64,000 nucleotides of DNA from the NCBI GenBank assembly GCA_006176705.1, contig QRFJ01000768.1, positions 186,001 to 250,000 on the forward strand, given 5' to 3'. The first letter of the stretch is position 1; every line of letters starts with the position of its first letter. Made by a program: the position numbers and the translations under genes. The notes under the pieces were generated by a model. That model saw only the letters and a list, made by a program, of their open reading frames with translations, had not been told where the DNA came from and made no database searches. This document shows, one piece after another, positions 1-12,589 of the stretch. The DNA is from Cocos nucifera. Lineage: Eukaryota; Streptophyta; Magnoliopsida; Arecales; Arecaceae.

Positions 1-1015
1 ATTCAAGTGATCTAATTCAAAAATCTAATTCACCAGATAGCCAGATAAATGAAATCAGTGGAAGAGAATATGTCATTAACTCATCAAAGATCGAAATCAG
101 CTGCGAGAGGGCTTCTATTAAAATCACTGTCTGAATTGCCAAACTTATCTTATGACACCATCCAGTTCATTATTTAAAGATTCAACCTAAGCCATTTGGT
201 ATGTCGACCGTTACCATGAAGTCAAGTTTATATTTGTCTTTGTTAAAGGCACTGGACTTGACCAACATATACTATTGTTTAATAGAGTCTAAAGAGTCCT
301 TAACCTAATATAATCAACATCTTGATTAATTTGACCTCTAATTTAGTCCATTCTTTCAAAACTAAACCTTAGTCTAATCTAATTAATGATCTAATTCATC
401 TTAACCAATAATCCAATGGATCACTGACTTAGATCTTTAATTGCACATAATTCTAAGCCAAATTCATCGTACTTAATTTCTTAGTTAAGTTTTGATGCAG
501 GATTGGGTTCGACATTTAAAAATAATTTTCATATTTTACTAAAATATTTTACAACATGGTTCTACCAACCATTGTATTTTGATTCATAATCAATATATAA
601 TTGAAATAAAACCATGAGATACTTTTAGATCTAATCTTAAACATGCTTATGTATTAAATAGTTTTCAAATCAATGAATCATAAATTTCAATTTAATCGGA
701 ATCTTAACATATTAATTGATAGAAAAATTTAGATTAATATTTTATAGATAAAATATTTTAAATTAATCATAAAAAATTTTTAGATTCTAATCTAAAATTT
801 TATTGATTCATGATTTTAGTTTACAGTGTACTAGGACAATGTGTTCCATATAAGAGGTATAACCTTACAATAGGACAACCTATAGGCATCGCAATCCTAA
901 AATAAATTTTTTAATTTTAGATATAAATATTAGATTATAATGTGAGATCAAATCTAAATATATCAATCTAAAGATGCATAAATATCATTTAAAAATAATT
1001 TGCTTTGATACCAAT
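1..1015 (-). mobile_element. CopB-1 internal 5' leader (partial)
   Basis: Non-coding, AT-rich sequence between the window edge and the minus-strand PBS at 1002-1013. It is read as the untranslated leader of a copia element whose gag-pol lies left of the window. Positions 1-140 resemble the leader of CopA-2 near 33130-33240 (shared words such as catatgtcattaactc-like runs). Positions 830-900 on the minus strand match the CopB-3 leader around 21180-21240, which ties this piece to the CopB family. No open reading frame of note is present. Confidence 0.6.
1002..1013 (-). promoter_or_regulatory. Primer-binding site of CopB-1
   Basis: The minus strand reads TGGTATCAAAGC, one mismatch from the plant initiator-Met-tRNA PBS TGGTATCAGAGC. 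It lies 2 bases from the LTR edge at 1016, as expected for priming of minus-strand DNA synthesis. Confidence 0.75.
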
Positions 1016-3517
1016 TAAAAAGAAAACTAGTTAGAGTTTAGGATCAAATTTTAAAACTTTTTAAATCTATGCAGAAAAAAATATGAATTAAATCATATCA
1101 TCATAATTAAATATTGTGAAAAACCCTAGAGTTATGAATTTTATTACATGATTAAGATGATATAAATTAAAAATTAAATAAAGAATAAATCATGTATAAT
1201 CAACATAAAAAATTGTTCTTTGCTAGATCAAATCTAGAAGGGAGAAAACATGATCGTATCATCCATACTTTTACAAATCGAGTTCTCTAACTTATTTGAT
1301 CAGACCTAAGGTTGTCATTTCTAAGCTGCACACATATCTACCTCTAACAATTATCTACATAAGCCTTGCATGATTTATCATGATGTTCGATGCTTGAAAA
1401 TAGCATAGTTTCTAGAACTGCCTACCTTTTTGACGGTTGATCTGGAAAATCTTCTTTCTTTTGAAACTTGATCCTCCAACTTCTAGAAGATAGAAAGATG
1501 ATTTTGGACCTAAACACCTCTCAAAATCATTTAAAAAAGGGAATAATAGAGAAAACCTTGGAAGGAAGACCTTCTTCTTCTTCTCTTTTTTTCTCACCGA
1601 AATTCTTGATTGTCCATTACAATTCCCATGCCTAAAGCCTCTCTATTGCCTAGCCTTCTTCGATTCCCATCAGACTCTCTCTTAGATCTGTGAAATCTCA
1701 AAAAAAATTATGTTAAAAATCCTTTTTTATATTGAGAGATATATAGGATCGCTGTCTTTAGTCAAATTACCAGTCAAGAGACCTCCATAAATTAGGGCTA
1801 GACTGGATGCCCAACTTCTTGGACATCCCCTCTTCTTTTTGGGTCCATGACCACCTGAGTTGCACATTAAAATTTTTTATTAAAATTTTTTATTTTTTAT
1901 AAAAATTATAGATAAAAATTAGGAGTTTAGGCACCATACATGGATAAGAATTCTAGTTGCAACAAACTCTATCAAATAGAGTTTGAAATCAAAATAACTA
2001 ATTTATTTTGATCTGGTCCTCAACCAAATACCATGTAAGAAGTATATGGAATGTGAAGATGCATGTCCTCTCTCTAAAAAAGAGAGATTCCATGAAAAAA
2101 CTAAATAAAATTTTGTGGAGAGTGCGTGGAGATTGAATGGTGCGAGGATTTAGGAGTCCTAGTCTCACTAGGACTCCTAATTTGATTTGGTCCAACTTGA
2201 TCCTTGGACCAAATTAAATTAGGATTTATTTAACCTAATTAGATTAGATCTTAATCCAATTAATAATCTTATTAAATTAGATTTAATTAAATTTAATTTT
2301 AATTTAATTTTTAATCAAATTAGAGATTAGGTTCAGTCAAGTCCTAATTGAACTAGGACTAGTTCTTCCTTGCAATTGGCTCATCCAATAAATCAATTAG
2401 ACTAGATCCAATCAAGTCTAAATTAAATCTAATTAAATAATATTTAATTAAATTTAATCTCAACTCTCTGGTTTAATCAAATTAAGTCAATTAATAATCG
2501 AATTGCTAATCGATCCTTCTACAATACTTGCACTAGGTTAAACATCAATCATATTGATTGTTTAACTCTAGAATGATTCTTAATCATTGATCAACCATCC
2601 AATCAGATGAGACCTCTTATGTGTGTGATCCCATAGGTCCAAACCTAAGTTAGTAGTATAGGAACCAAATTCTATACTAATTGAAGTGACAATCTAGCAA
2701 TGGTATCCGATGGTTGGATAGGTTGAATGTGTAGAACAACATTCTTAGAACCCATGTAGATATAGTTTATGTATAATTCATCCCCTTAATCAAAATACTT
2801 ATAAGATATCTCAAAGTTTAACTGTCAATCTTGATTAGGTCATCCATATTGTATTTCAAAATATCAAATTATTCTTATGGATTATCCTGACCATGGTTTT
2901 ACTATATTGAAATACAGTGATGCATTCTTCTCCAACTCTTGGAGTGGTCAATCCCATCTTCATCACTCACCAACTTTGCAAGTACTTGACTGTGCACAAA
3001 AATCTTTCATTATTGAATTAGAAATTCAGTTAGTCTAGTACCAAAGCATAGTGAGTTGCTTGCAAGCCACTGTGGTGATTTTAAGTCTAAGAAACATTTA
3101 TACCTATATCCCATTAAAGCAATTCTCGATAGCAGAATGCTCTGGAGTTGGTCACATCCAGTGATGATGTACCCATACATCTTTCTTGTATGCCATACCA
3201 GTATCTCTACACTCCTAGGTTATGAGAACAACTAATCCATATAGCACATAATGACCTATGCTCAATAAATATTGTTGTCCTTATTAATAGCGTATCATTT
3301 GATCGTGAATAGTTTAAGGACTAATCGATAAATCCTCTCTTTATCGAAACTAAATAATCCTAAGAATTTCATCACATCAATGGAGTTTATTAGAAGATAT
3401 AAACTTTATGATAAAAATATCAAAAATATATTTTATTTAATAATGAATCAATTATAATTACAAGATAGCACAACCGTTAACAGATTGACGATTGATTTTG
3501 GGATACATTTTTCAACA
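1016..3517 (-). repeat. CopB-1 5' LTR
   Basis: About 2.5 kb, matching the reverse complement of the CopB-3 LTRs (18576-21058 and 22885-25523). The right end is ...TTTTTCAACA at 3517, the complement of the TGTTGGAAAATG start of the plus-strand copies. The left end meets the PBS and has lost its terminal CA/TG. The next five bases (3518-3522, AGACG) would be one target-site copy; the partner lies outside the window. Several short open frames here (1412-1597, 1998-2195) are not conserved and I do not treat them as genes. Confidence 0.75.
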
Positions 3518-4020
3518 AGACGCACTGTGTGGTTGCATCATGACCAGTAGACCTCCTTGATGGTGATGAAAGTGCAAAGTTCAGCTATCCACATAGGTAT
3601 TGTATTTTGAACACATAGAACTAGTAGTAAAATAGTTTTACTGCTAGCATATAGTTTGCAAATTTAAAGCATGTGTATCATATTTAGATCCATAGTGTAG
3701 GATTTTCTGATATGACTAGTAGCTCTAAATTAATTAGATTAATTTTATTTTTTACTATATTTATTAATTTTTATAAAAAGTTTTAAAAGTAGAGCTTGAA
3801 ATCCTGCACTAAAACCTTCTATGGTATTAGAGCAAGGTTCATTAAATATGATTTATATGCCTTAAAACTTAAAAATTTATGCATATTAGATATGTATTTA
3901 ATTTGAGTAGCCTAGTAATCGAGCTTGAATGAGCTACCAAGCCATCCAGTCATAAGAGATAAGTATGGTTTAAAGGCCATCTACTTTCATTCAATGGGGA
4001 TCCCTTATGGCGGCTGTAGG
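3518..4020 (+). mobile_element. Remnant: LTR end, PBS and leader of another copia element
   Basis: Roughly 500 bases between two CopB LTRs. A plus-strand PBS-like TGGTATTAGAGC sits at 3822-3833, so the sequence before it is probably the 3' end of an LTR of unknown family and what follows is leader. Positions 3955-4020 resemble a leader block also present in CopA-1 (about 8578-8655) and, inverted, in CopA-2 (about 33655-33745). No coding potential is seen. Confidence 0.5.
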
Positions 4021-5143
4021 GGTTGAAAGAACTAGATCTATAGTTTCAAGGCTAGATCTTAAAATTTTTTCAAGATCAGACAATGAAAGACTAAAATTAA
4101 TAAAAATTAATTTTTAATATTAGAGAATACCCTAGATCTAATATTCTATTACATGATTATGGCATGACACTAAATCAAAAATTAAACATAAGAAAGAAAA
4201 TAAAATATGTTGATCACATCAACATGCATCTACACTATATCTAATGTAGGTATGTAAAATAGATTAGATCTATTACCTGTGCAAGTTAGACATTCTAACT
4301 TGCTAATCCAAACTTGAGGATGATGTTGCAAGCCACATACATGTTCGGCTTCTAGGAGTCATCCACATGAGCCCACGAACCACGATCAAAAGTCTAATGC
4401 AGAAAATCAGCACAATATGCTAGTACTATAATGATCCTTCTTTGATGGTCGATCAGACTTTCTTATTCTAGATCTGGATTATTCCATAGATCAAAAAAGG
4501 AGAAAAGATTATAGATCTAAGATACTCAAATAATCTTAAAAAGAAGGAGGAAAAGAGATGAACAAGACAACCCTAGAAGAAGACGCTCTTCTTCTTCTCT
4601 GTTCTCTCACCTAAACACCTAGTTTAGTATCTACAAAATCTCTAAGCCCCAATATTCTATCTCCTTGATTTTCACATGCCCCGAAGGTCTCTCAATGGTC
4701 TAGAATATGTCCAAAAATCATCCTAAAATTCATTTTATATAGAGAGATTTAGAGGAGTCCTTATTGGGTCAAACTCATAGACTAGGAAAGACCAAAATAG
4801 GCAACTAGTTGGGACGCCCAATACTTAGGCACCCCCTCCTTTCTTTTTGGTGTGGACAACCAATAAATGTCACATAAAATGCCTCCTTTTCCACCAAATA
4901 GGAAGAGAGAAAATAGGGAAAGGAGGGTGGCATGTATGGGAGGAGTTTAGTTTCCTAAAATTCTTTCCAAAGGAAAATTCAAATCATATTCAAACTTCAT
5001 CCTTTGACCTGGTCCATAACTAATTGTCATAAAAGAGAGAAGGAAAAAGTGGATGTGCGTGATGGTCAAGGAGAGAGGGTTTTTGTCACACAAAATAGAG
5101 AGAGTGGGCATAGGGGGTGTGGGATATAGGTGGCGCAAGATGA
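4021..5143 (-). repeat. CopB-2 3' LTR, left part
   Basis: First 1123 bp of a CopB LTR read from its U5 end (gGTTGAAAGAAC..., degenerate TG). It aligns with the reverse complement of the end of the CopB-3 5' LTR (to 21058). It is broken at 5143 by insertion of CopA-1; the last five bases, GATGA, are the target-site copy. Short open frames in it (4947-5138) are not supported as genes. Confidence 0.75.
5139..5143. repeat. Target-site duplication of CopA-1, left
   Basis: GATGA directly before the TGTTAGATG start of the CopA-1 5' LTR. The same five bases follow the 3' LTR at 15508-15512. Confidence 0.85.
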
Positions 5144-7789
5144 TGTTAGATGTGTGTCCTAGAAGCTAGATTGACCGACATTTATTAAATACTTTCTAGA
5201 AATATTTTCATAATTTTAACTTAAATTAAATTAAAAGATTATTTATTCTATCACATTATGTATAAGGTGTCTATGATACATTCATTGAGTTAATAGGCAT
5301 GATAATACATATTCTCAAGAGTTGAGAATTTAAGGCCTGAGTTATCATAATTAACTCATAAACCGCTCCCGATCGTACGATCATCATGAGGATGGTGATC
5401 AATCCAGAAGATTGGTGTATGATCACTTTCTTAGAATATATAAGCCTTGAGTCTATAGTGTGGAGATACCAGAGCGAGAGTATAGGTACTTGTTGAGAAT
5501 AAGAGCACTTAGCGTGACCACCTCGAGCAATCATAAGGGAGCCTACCTTCTCGTCGATGACTAACTCGATGCTATAGCGTGTGTCTGGTTCTTTGACCTA
5601 AGGTGCATCGGCAGTTCACCTTGAGGGTGCTATAGTTTGACTATACCATAACTCGATCTTCTAGCTATTCAAAATCCTGAAGTGTATGTTGGCTAAAGCA
5701 TGTTCATTGTAGGAATTAGATCCCACCAAGATGGGATCTATCAACCTTGGTAGAGAAGGAGTGGTCCTATGATGATCATGAGATCGAATCCTAAAACCCA
5801 TGGCCATGGTAGTATGAAATAATAGAAAAAAATTTCTATTAGTATTTCACATCAGACTCGAATCGAATGATTCATTCCTATGATGGGTGTTGGGTTTGAT
5901 GAGTTCACCTTAATCCTAATCCCATCGGGGCTCATGATAGAAGAACCCAATCACACAGGTAGCTACACTGAGAGGTTCACTTTTTGATTCTAATGGATTG
6001 CCATCATATACTGCTAGGTGTCACTGATGGATTTTGGGATTAATTAGAATTATCTTGATGATCGATGTTTCTAATTGGATAAATCGAAAGAGTTCTGATC
6101 CATCGAAAGGTGTTCCGATAATGTCATTGATGGAGATCATGACATGTCCCATTACTATACATAACTGAACCTAACTAGATTACACAAATAAGGATTTGGG
6201 TCTAGATGTCATCAATTGAGCTAATCCAGTTCGTATGATTTGTATTAGATCCAATTAGGTACAAGAAAATCTTGCTAGTACACGATTGAACCTAATATTC
6301 TCATTCTATCATCTTTCTGGTTCATCTCGATTGAGCCAAATTGGATTTGACTCACTCAAAAGCCTTGTATGGCTCTATCCTAGTCTGATTGAAACTTGTC
6401 TAGATAGAAAAATCTTGTCCTAACCTGATCTAGGCTTGTCCTAATCCATCGGATGAAAATAGGACAAGACTTGCTAATTTATGAAACTATTTAGACAAGG
6501 CTCATCCGAAAACTCTATAGAAATTTATCTTGATCTGACTGGATCTTGTCTTGGTCTAATTAAGACTTGTCCTAAATTTCATAAGATGGAAACAAGACAA
6601 GGGTTGTCTTTACCAGATTAAGGCTTGTCCTAAAATCATGAGATGAAATTTGGAAAAGCCTCTCTTGAAAATTTTTGATGGATTTTTCTTGACTTGACTG
6701 GACCGAGTCCTAGTCTAATCAAGGCTTATTCTAACTTATTAGGACTTGATATAAATCCATTGGATGGGACTTAAAAAATGCTTATCTTAAATTCCATGAG
6801 ATAGGAATAAGACAAGGATCAAAGGTTGACCTGGTCTTGCAGGAATTGAAGGATGGGGCGTGAGCACCCTAGAGATTTTCTAGGGGCACACACCCCTAGA
6901 TGAGTTTATGAGGAAGAGAGGGCACACATCCCTTTATGGAGTGCACCCCTAGTGGATAAGGATAGATTGAGTTGGGGTTTATCCATTCAAAGTGTTTGAA
7001 TGGGTCAAAGAAGTTTGAATTGTTCAAACTTCTAGAAGAGATGTTATTTGTGCCAACTTTCTCTTATCCCAATGGATTCCATGCCATTTCTTATTATTTT
7101 TGTGTGACAAAAATTTGAAAAAAAGGGGGTGTGGAGCATGGATATCATGGGAGAGTTCTTCTACATGTTGGCTTTGATCTGTTCAAAGTTACATGCAAAG
7201 GGACTCTTGGTTTGGTCTATTTAAAGGGCCCTACGTAAGCTGTTGTGCATAGAAATTTTTCTATGATGAAGCCCTTCCAAAATTTCCATCTCCTCATATC
7301 CCTCATCTGATCCTCTCCCTCTTCTCCATGCCCAAGATTTGGACAAAATCTATGACCAAAGATTAAGTTTCATTGGCGTGAAGATCAGCGAGAGATGATG
7401 GTGTTCATGAGATGAACGCGCAGCCCTCAAAGTTTGATTTGAAGGCTCTACGAGAAGACATTAGATCTGATCTTTGGAGATCAAATCTAGAAGGATGAGA
7501 CTTCTAGATCTAACTTGAGTGGATATCATTAGAGGCCGGACACCTGCGCAGCTCAATTAGAACCTCGGATCAATCATCAGATCATCACAACGGATAAACG
7601 GTTTATCCGATCAGATGATAATTGTTATCATTATTTTAATTTTATGTTTCTTCTAATTTTAGATTAATCTAATCAAATCTAAGAACTCTCAAATTTAATC
7701 TGATCATAAAATTTTTTTAAAATTATTCTGCTACAAATCTGATTCGATCAGATGCATCCTACAGCAGGAAGACTCAATTTCATCCTTCA
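5144..7789 (+). repeat. CopA-1 5' LTR
   Basis: Runs from TGTTAGATGTGTG to CATCCTTCA and pairs with 12863-15507. It holds a TATA-like box at 7218-7225. The stretch 6370-6830 repeats related words such as gacttgtcctaa and aggcttgtcc many times, a low-complexity tract shared with the 3' LTR. Confidence 0.9.
7218..7225 (+). promoter_or_regulatory. Putative LTR TATA box (CopA-1 5' LTR)
   Basis: TATTTAAA followed by GGGCCC, about 565 bases before the LTR end. The same box is kept in the 3' LTR (about 14936-14948). A position upstream of R fits a Pol II LTR promoter; activity is inferred only. Confidence 0.45.
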
Positions 7790-7791
7790 AC

Positions 7792-7803
7792 TGGTATCAA
7801 AAC
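7792..7803 (+). promoter_or_regulatory. Primer-binding site of CopA-1
   Basis: TGGTATCAAAAC starts two bases after the LTR end at 7789. It is a diverged form of the plant initiator-Met-tRNA PBS. Confidence 0.8.
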
Positions 7804-9853
7804 CAGGTTGCTGCTTCCAAATCTATCCTTAGATTGATTTAAAATTATTTATTATAATCTGATTATTTGATTTTCATATGTTACATAGGATGTAATTAGA
7901 TCTGAAATAAAAAATTCCATGTTTTAAATATATATGTATGACATATACAATGCATGTTCTAGTCCAGATCTGTTGTTCCATATCATGATAGTTTTCAAAT
8001 ATATTTTAGATTAGACCTAATTTAATTTTTTAATGATTTGATCATTTAAGTTTTAGATATTATATTAGATGTAATCGGATCTGAAATATAAGATCTAATT
8101 TAAAATTTTGATATATGTGATATAGATAGCATATGTCTAGACTAGATCTCTAGTTTAATCTCATAGTCTAGATCAAAAATTTTATGAAATATTTATTTAA
8201 TTTTTTAAAAATTAAATGATTATATTAGTTAAATTTTAGATATTATATATGATATAATTAGATCTAAAAGCATGAGATGCAGTTAAAAATTTTATATATA
8301 TGACATATGCAGTGCATGTCTAGACTAGTTCAATAGATCTATGCCATGAGTAGTCTAGATTAAAAATTTTATATGATGAGATCATTTAAAATTTTATTTT
8401 TAGATATTATATCAGATGTAATCAGATCTGAAAAGTAAATTTAAATGTTAAATTTGATACATGAGATGTATGCAAAACATGTATAGATTAGATCTTAAAT
8501 CATGTAATAGTTATATACTTTAGATCTAATAGTTTTATAGTATTGTTTATTTTTTTGATTAAGGCATTCTCCTTAGCCATTTGGTCATAAGAGTAAGAAG
8601 GATTTAAAGGCCCTCTCTTTTCATTCGATAGGATGCTTTTATGGCATGTAGGGGTGCTGCATGTTTGCCCTTAATCAGAAATCAAAAACTTACTTTTCTG
8701 CAAAATTCTAGATCCTGAAATCCTAGAATTTTTTATGCATGTTTAATTATTGAACCCTTAGACTTAATTAAGAATTAAGTTTATAAAATTAATTAGATCT
8801 AAAATTATGAATTTTTAGATCTAAGACACCTTCATAAATCATGGGTTCGGGTGTGGGTAGCTCAATTAGGTCTAGTGGTTAATCAAACCAAATCAAAAGT
8901 TGGTTAGGTGGGATCAAGAGTACTTAGATTTGACCAGCCTAATAAGATTAAGTCTAGGTCAAGATTGACTTATAGTCACATGTGGTCGATCAAGCTAAGA
9001 CCTAATTTGACTTCATGGTTTGAGTCTGGATTGTAGGCTAATCCAATCAGTTTTGATCAGACAAGTCGGTGTCTAAAGTAAGTATGATAGATATGACCAG
9101 TGGTCTTTAATTGGAGGCTACTCGACCTGAATGCGTTCATGATGAGTTAATGGCATATTCCTCCCATTGATCTCACTTACCTAACCGATTGGGTCGACTC
9201 AATTCTGGTTTGAGATGGCCAATGATTCAAGCTAACCCATGCCACTAGTTTAGTCATAAATGTTATGACTAGTTGAGTCTAAGAGATCAAATCAAATGTT
9301 TCTAAGAAAATATTAAGTCCTAGGTCTTTCACCATTATAGATGTGTGGGCTCTTTCCGGGGTTGATTATTCTCGGCTGGATACAGTGGTTCAATTTCACC
9401 GAAAAGATGCAATATTAGGCATTGGATTCTATGGGTTGGAGGATGGGTTGGGCTCAATATTCTGAATATGGTAAGGGATCCAATCAAAAATCCAATTCAT
9501 GCAAATGATGGATTTGACTTGACTAAGAAGTGGAGCAATATTTTGGGCATGGTGAGCTTCATGAATTAGAGATCAGGTTTGGATGCACCATGGTTAGAGA
9601 ATCATTGGATAAGAGTTGTCCACTCACTGACTGACCCATCATCAATAACTATTAGGTGAGGTGGTGAGCCAGTCGGTGGGACCGCACCATCCACTAGAAA
9701 TTCATGATCGTGAAGATTTTTGCATCTTTGCCAAGAAAGTATAGAGATCCGAGAAAATAGTGGAAGCCTAATTTGTTTAAAAATAAAATTTTTAAATAAA
9801 TTGGTTGAGTTAAATTATAAGTCTAACTAGAAACTTTGACTCTCTACAGAAAA
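7804..9853 (+). other. CopA-1 untranslated leader with internal repeats
   Basis: About 2 kb without coding signal between PBS and gag. Four diverged copies of a roughly 175-bp unit occur at its start, recognised by the word GATGTAATCAGATCTGAA or close variants at 7889, 8068, 8251 and 8415. A second block (about 8578-8655, around ggatttaaaggccctctc) recurs in CopA-2 inverted and in the remnant at 3955-4020. The rest (8800-9830) matches the CopA-2 leader at 32480-33500 inverted. Confidence 0.65.
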
Positions 9854-10740
9854 ATGACTACATCAAAACCCCAAACCCAAATCCTAGATACCCACAAGTT
9901 GACCAAATCAATTTCTAAGGATTGGCTAAAGAACTTCAAAATTATTTTGGATTCGAAATGGCTGACCTATGTATTGGACCAGGACCAACCCCACTTTACC
10001 AGCATGTCCGACCATGGATCAGAAAGCATCTCATGAAAAGTGGTCGGACAATGATAACTAAGCTAGGTGCTACATGTTGGGCTCAATTTCAAATGAGTTA
10101 CAGTGCCAATATGAAGACACTAGGACTGCTTGCGAAATGTTGGCACACCTGTAATAGTTGTTTAGTGATTAGAGTCATGCAGCATATTATCAAGTCTCCA
10201 AAAAACTATTTAAGGTGCATATGTGCGATGGATAGTCGGTTAAAGATCATTACCTAGTAATGATCAAGGATCTAGAAGAGCTTAAGAAGCTCGATGTCTT
10301 GATGGACAAGGATCTATAGATTAATGTGATCCTGCAATCCTTGAATGATTCGTATGGAAGTTTATCATAAACTTCTATATGAATTAGCTCCAGTGCACCT
10401 TGGTCGAGTTAATGAATATACTGGTAACTATTGAGTAAACTTTGAAGAGTTCAAAGGACTCAGTTCTGGCTATGGGGTAGACTTCTTCCAAAAAAAAGTC
10501 TTTTGGAAAGATGAAAAATCTGCAAAAAAGTAGAAAATAGAGAAAAAAAGAAGGGCGAGCCAAAGAAAAAGACCGTGGAGAAGGAAAAGTATTTTCACTG
10601 CAACTCTGATGGTCATTGAAAGCAGAACTACCCTGGGTACCTGGCCAGTCTGAAGAATAAGCAAGAAGAAGGACCTTCTAAAGGAATGCTCGTCATTGAG
10701 TCTATCGAGCAAAACATGAATGTCATTGGATTAAAATGAT
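9854..10740 (+). pseudogene. gag pseudogene of CopA-1
   Basis: Capsid-type gag of a Ty1/copia element, whose product would form the virus-like particle and bind element RNA. The ATG at 9854 opens a frame starting MTTSKPQTQ with the conserved DWLKNFKIILDS region. That frame shifts near 9990 and the homologous reading continues in another frame (ACPTMDQKASHEKWSD) with stops. A degenerate zinc knuckle near 10590-10620 keeps a Cys and His (HCNSDGH) but has lost its first Cys and gained a stop after the His. The reading ends about 10737, where the protease would begin. Longer open frames overlapping it (9922-10257 plus, 10470-10712 minus) are out-of-frame shadows. Clearly inactive. Confidence 0.8.
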
Positions 10741-10769
10741 CTAGAGATAGTATTAATGAAGGTATCTAT

Positions 10770-11560
10770 GGCACCTTAAGGTTAGGTCGTATGGCTAAAG
10801 ACAGGATTAACAAATTGGAGAAATCTGAACTAATGGATCTGTTGACTTTTAAGTCATATCCGATTTGTGAATCATGCCTTCAAGATAAAATGACCAAGCT
10901 TTCTTTTGTTGGACATGGGAAAAGTGCCATAGACCTACTTGCCCTAGTACATATAGTTGTGTGTGGCCCATTCAATGTGCCGACCAGAGATAATTATGAC
11001 TACTTTATTATCTTTACTGATACTATCTCGGTATGGGTATGTGTACTTAATGTGACATAAATTTGAAGTCTTTGAAAAGTTCGAAGAGTTCAGACACGAA
11101 GTAGAAAAGCAAACTAGAAAGCCTATTAAGGTTCTTCGATCAGATTGAGGAGGTGAATACCTAAGTTAGAAATTTTTGAACTATCTTAAGGATAATGGCA
11201 TAGTCTCATAATGGACTCTACCTGGAATGCCTCAACTTAATGAATTTTTAGAATGGAGAAATCAGACCCTATTAGATATGGTCCGATCCATGATGAGCTT
11301 TACATACCTTCCTAATTTTCTTTAGGGGCATAGTTTAATGATAGCATTTATTTACTAAATAGGATTCCATCTAAAACTATTCCTGCCACTGCATATGGGA
11401 TATGGCATGGTAAAAAGCCAAGTTTGAGTTATCTCAGAATTTGGATTGTCCGATGGTGAACATGTTAGAGTCTAGGTTCCTTAGAGCTCAATTTATTGGA
11501 TATCCTAAAGACTTATTAGGATATTACTTCTATCTTTCAAAAGATCATAATGTGATTGTG
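10770..11560 (+). pseudogene. pol integrase pseudogene of CopA-1; protease missing
   Basis: Begins abruptly inside the GAG-pre-integrase segment (reading TLRLGRMAKDRINKLEKSEL), straight after the end of gag. The protease and about 0.6 kb seen in CopA-2 are therefore absent. The zinc-binding tail CESCLQDKMTKL and the start of the DDE core follow. The first catalytic Asp is lost (reads HIVVCGP where CopA-2 keeps HTDVCGP). The second region is shifted (FTDTISVW), and later pieces near 11140-11460 lie in several frames with stops. Integrase would insert the cDNA into host DNA; this copy cannot. Confidence 0.8.
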
Positions 11561-11796
11561 GGTTGACACACCATTTTTCTTGAAAAATAGTTTGTTCAAG
11601 ATGATGGCATCGAAAGACAGATTAGGCTCGAGGAGAAAATCTCCAAAGAGTAAAGAGCCAAGGAACCTGAGAAACTTAGTTAGTCTGAGCCAATCCATAA
11701 TTTACTACCTCATCCACCTCGTAGGTCAAATAAAATTTTTCGTCCTCCTAAAGGTACTTAGGTACTATTTTAGAGGATGTAAAGAAAATCTTTCTC

Positions 11797-12560
11797 ATGA
11801 AAAATAGGATTCATAGTGATGATCCCAGAATCTATGATGAGACGATATCAGATGTCGACTCCGAAAATTGGTTAGAGGCAATGAACCCAAAGATTGACTT
11901 GATGTGCTTAAACCAAATCTGGATCTTGGTAGATCCAATTAAAGGTACAGTACCTATTGGGTGTAAATGGATCTTCAAGAGAAAAGATAAGTGCAGATGA
12001 GAATGTGAAGACATTCAAGTTTAGGCTAGTAGCGAAAGGATATCAGAATACCTTCTTGTCAGTGGCCATCCATCCACACATTGCTTGCTATTGTAGTATA
12101 TTTCAATCATGAAATATGGTCGATGAACGTGATAACGGAGTTCATAAATGGATATCTTAAGGAAGATGTTTATGAAATAGCCATTTTGTTTTCACATCTA
12201 GTGATGATGATCACTAAGGTCTACAAGCTGCAAAGATCCATCTATAGACTTAAGCAAGCATCTCGGAGTTGGAATACTTAATGTAATCAAATCATTTGAT
12301 TTCGTCAAGAATAAGAAGAAATCAAGTATGTTTAAGAAGGTCAATAGAAGCATTGTTGTCTTCCTCATATTGTATGCAGATGATATCCTTCTGATTGAAA
12401 ATGATATTTTTATGCTGACATAGATCAAAGTATGGTTATCTAAAAAATTTTCTCTGAAAGACCTAAGTAAGGGATCCTTCATTTTAGGTCTATTGGGATA
12501 GATTGAAGAGGATGCTAGATCTTTCACATAGAGGAGGTGCTAAAGAGGTTCAGCATGGTG
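11797..12560 (+). pseudogene. pol reverse transcriptase pseudogene of CopA-1
   Basis: RT domain of copia pol. The frame from 11797 reads SDDPRIYDETISDVDSENWL and PIGCKWIFKRK, the conserved entry to RT, then stops after 67 residues. Further in-frame stretches (12081-12281 with YRLKQASRSWN) and the catalytic box YADD at 12373-12384 are recognisable. The sequence then breaks off near 12560 (MVNSRSRAM, stops) and skips the connection region to a GxTDSDF-like RNase H motif, a deletion of a few hundred bases compared with CopA-2 and CopA-3. Several frameshifts; inactive. Confidence 0.8.
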
Positions 12561-12589
12561 AACTCTAGATCTAGAGCTATGTAGCCTTA

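Noticed and set aside
6370..6830. Recurring cttgtcctaa/aagacttgtcc words as a CRISPR-like or satellite array
   Set aside because: Spacing is irregular and the units are diverged. The tract is inside a CopA LTR and repeats in its partner LTR at 14090-14540.
9922..10257. 111-residue plus-strand frame in CopA-1
   Set aside because: Out of frame with the gag homology, which reads in another phase with stops.
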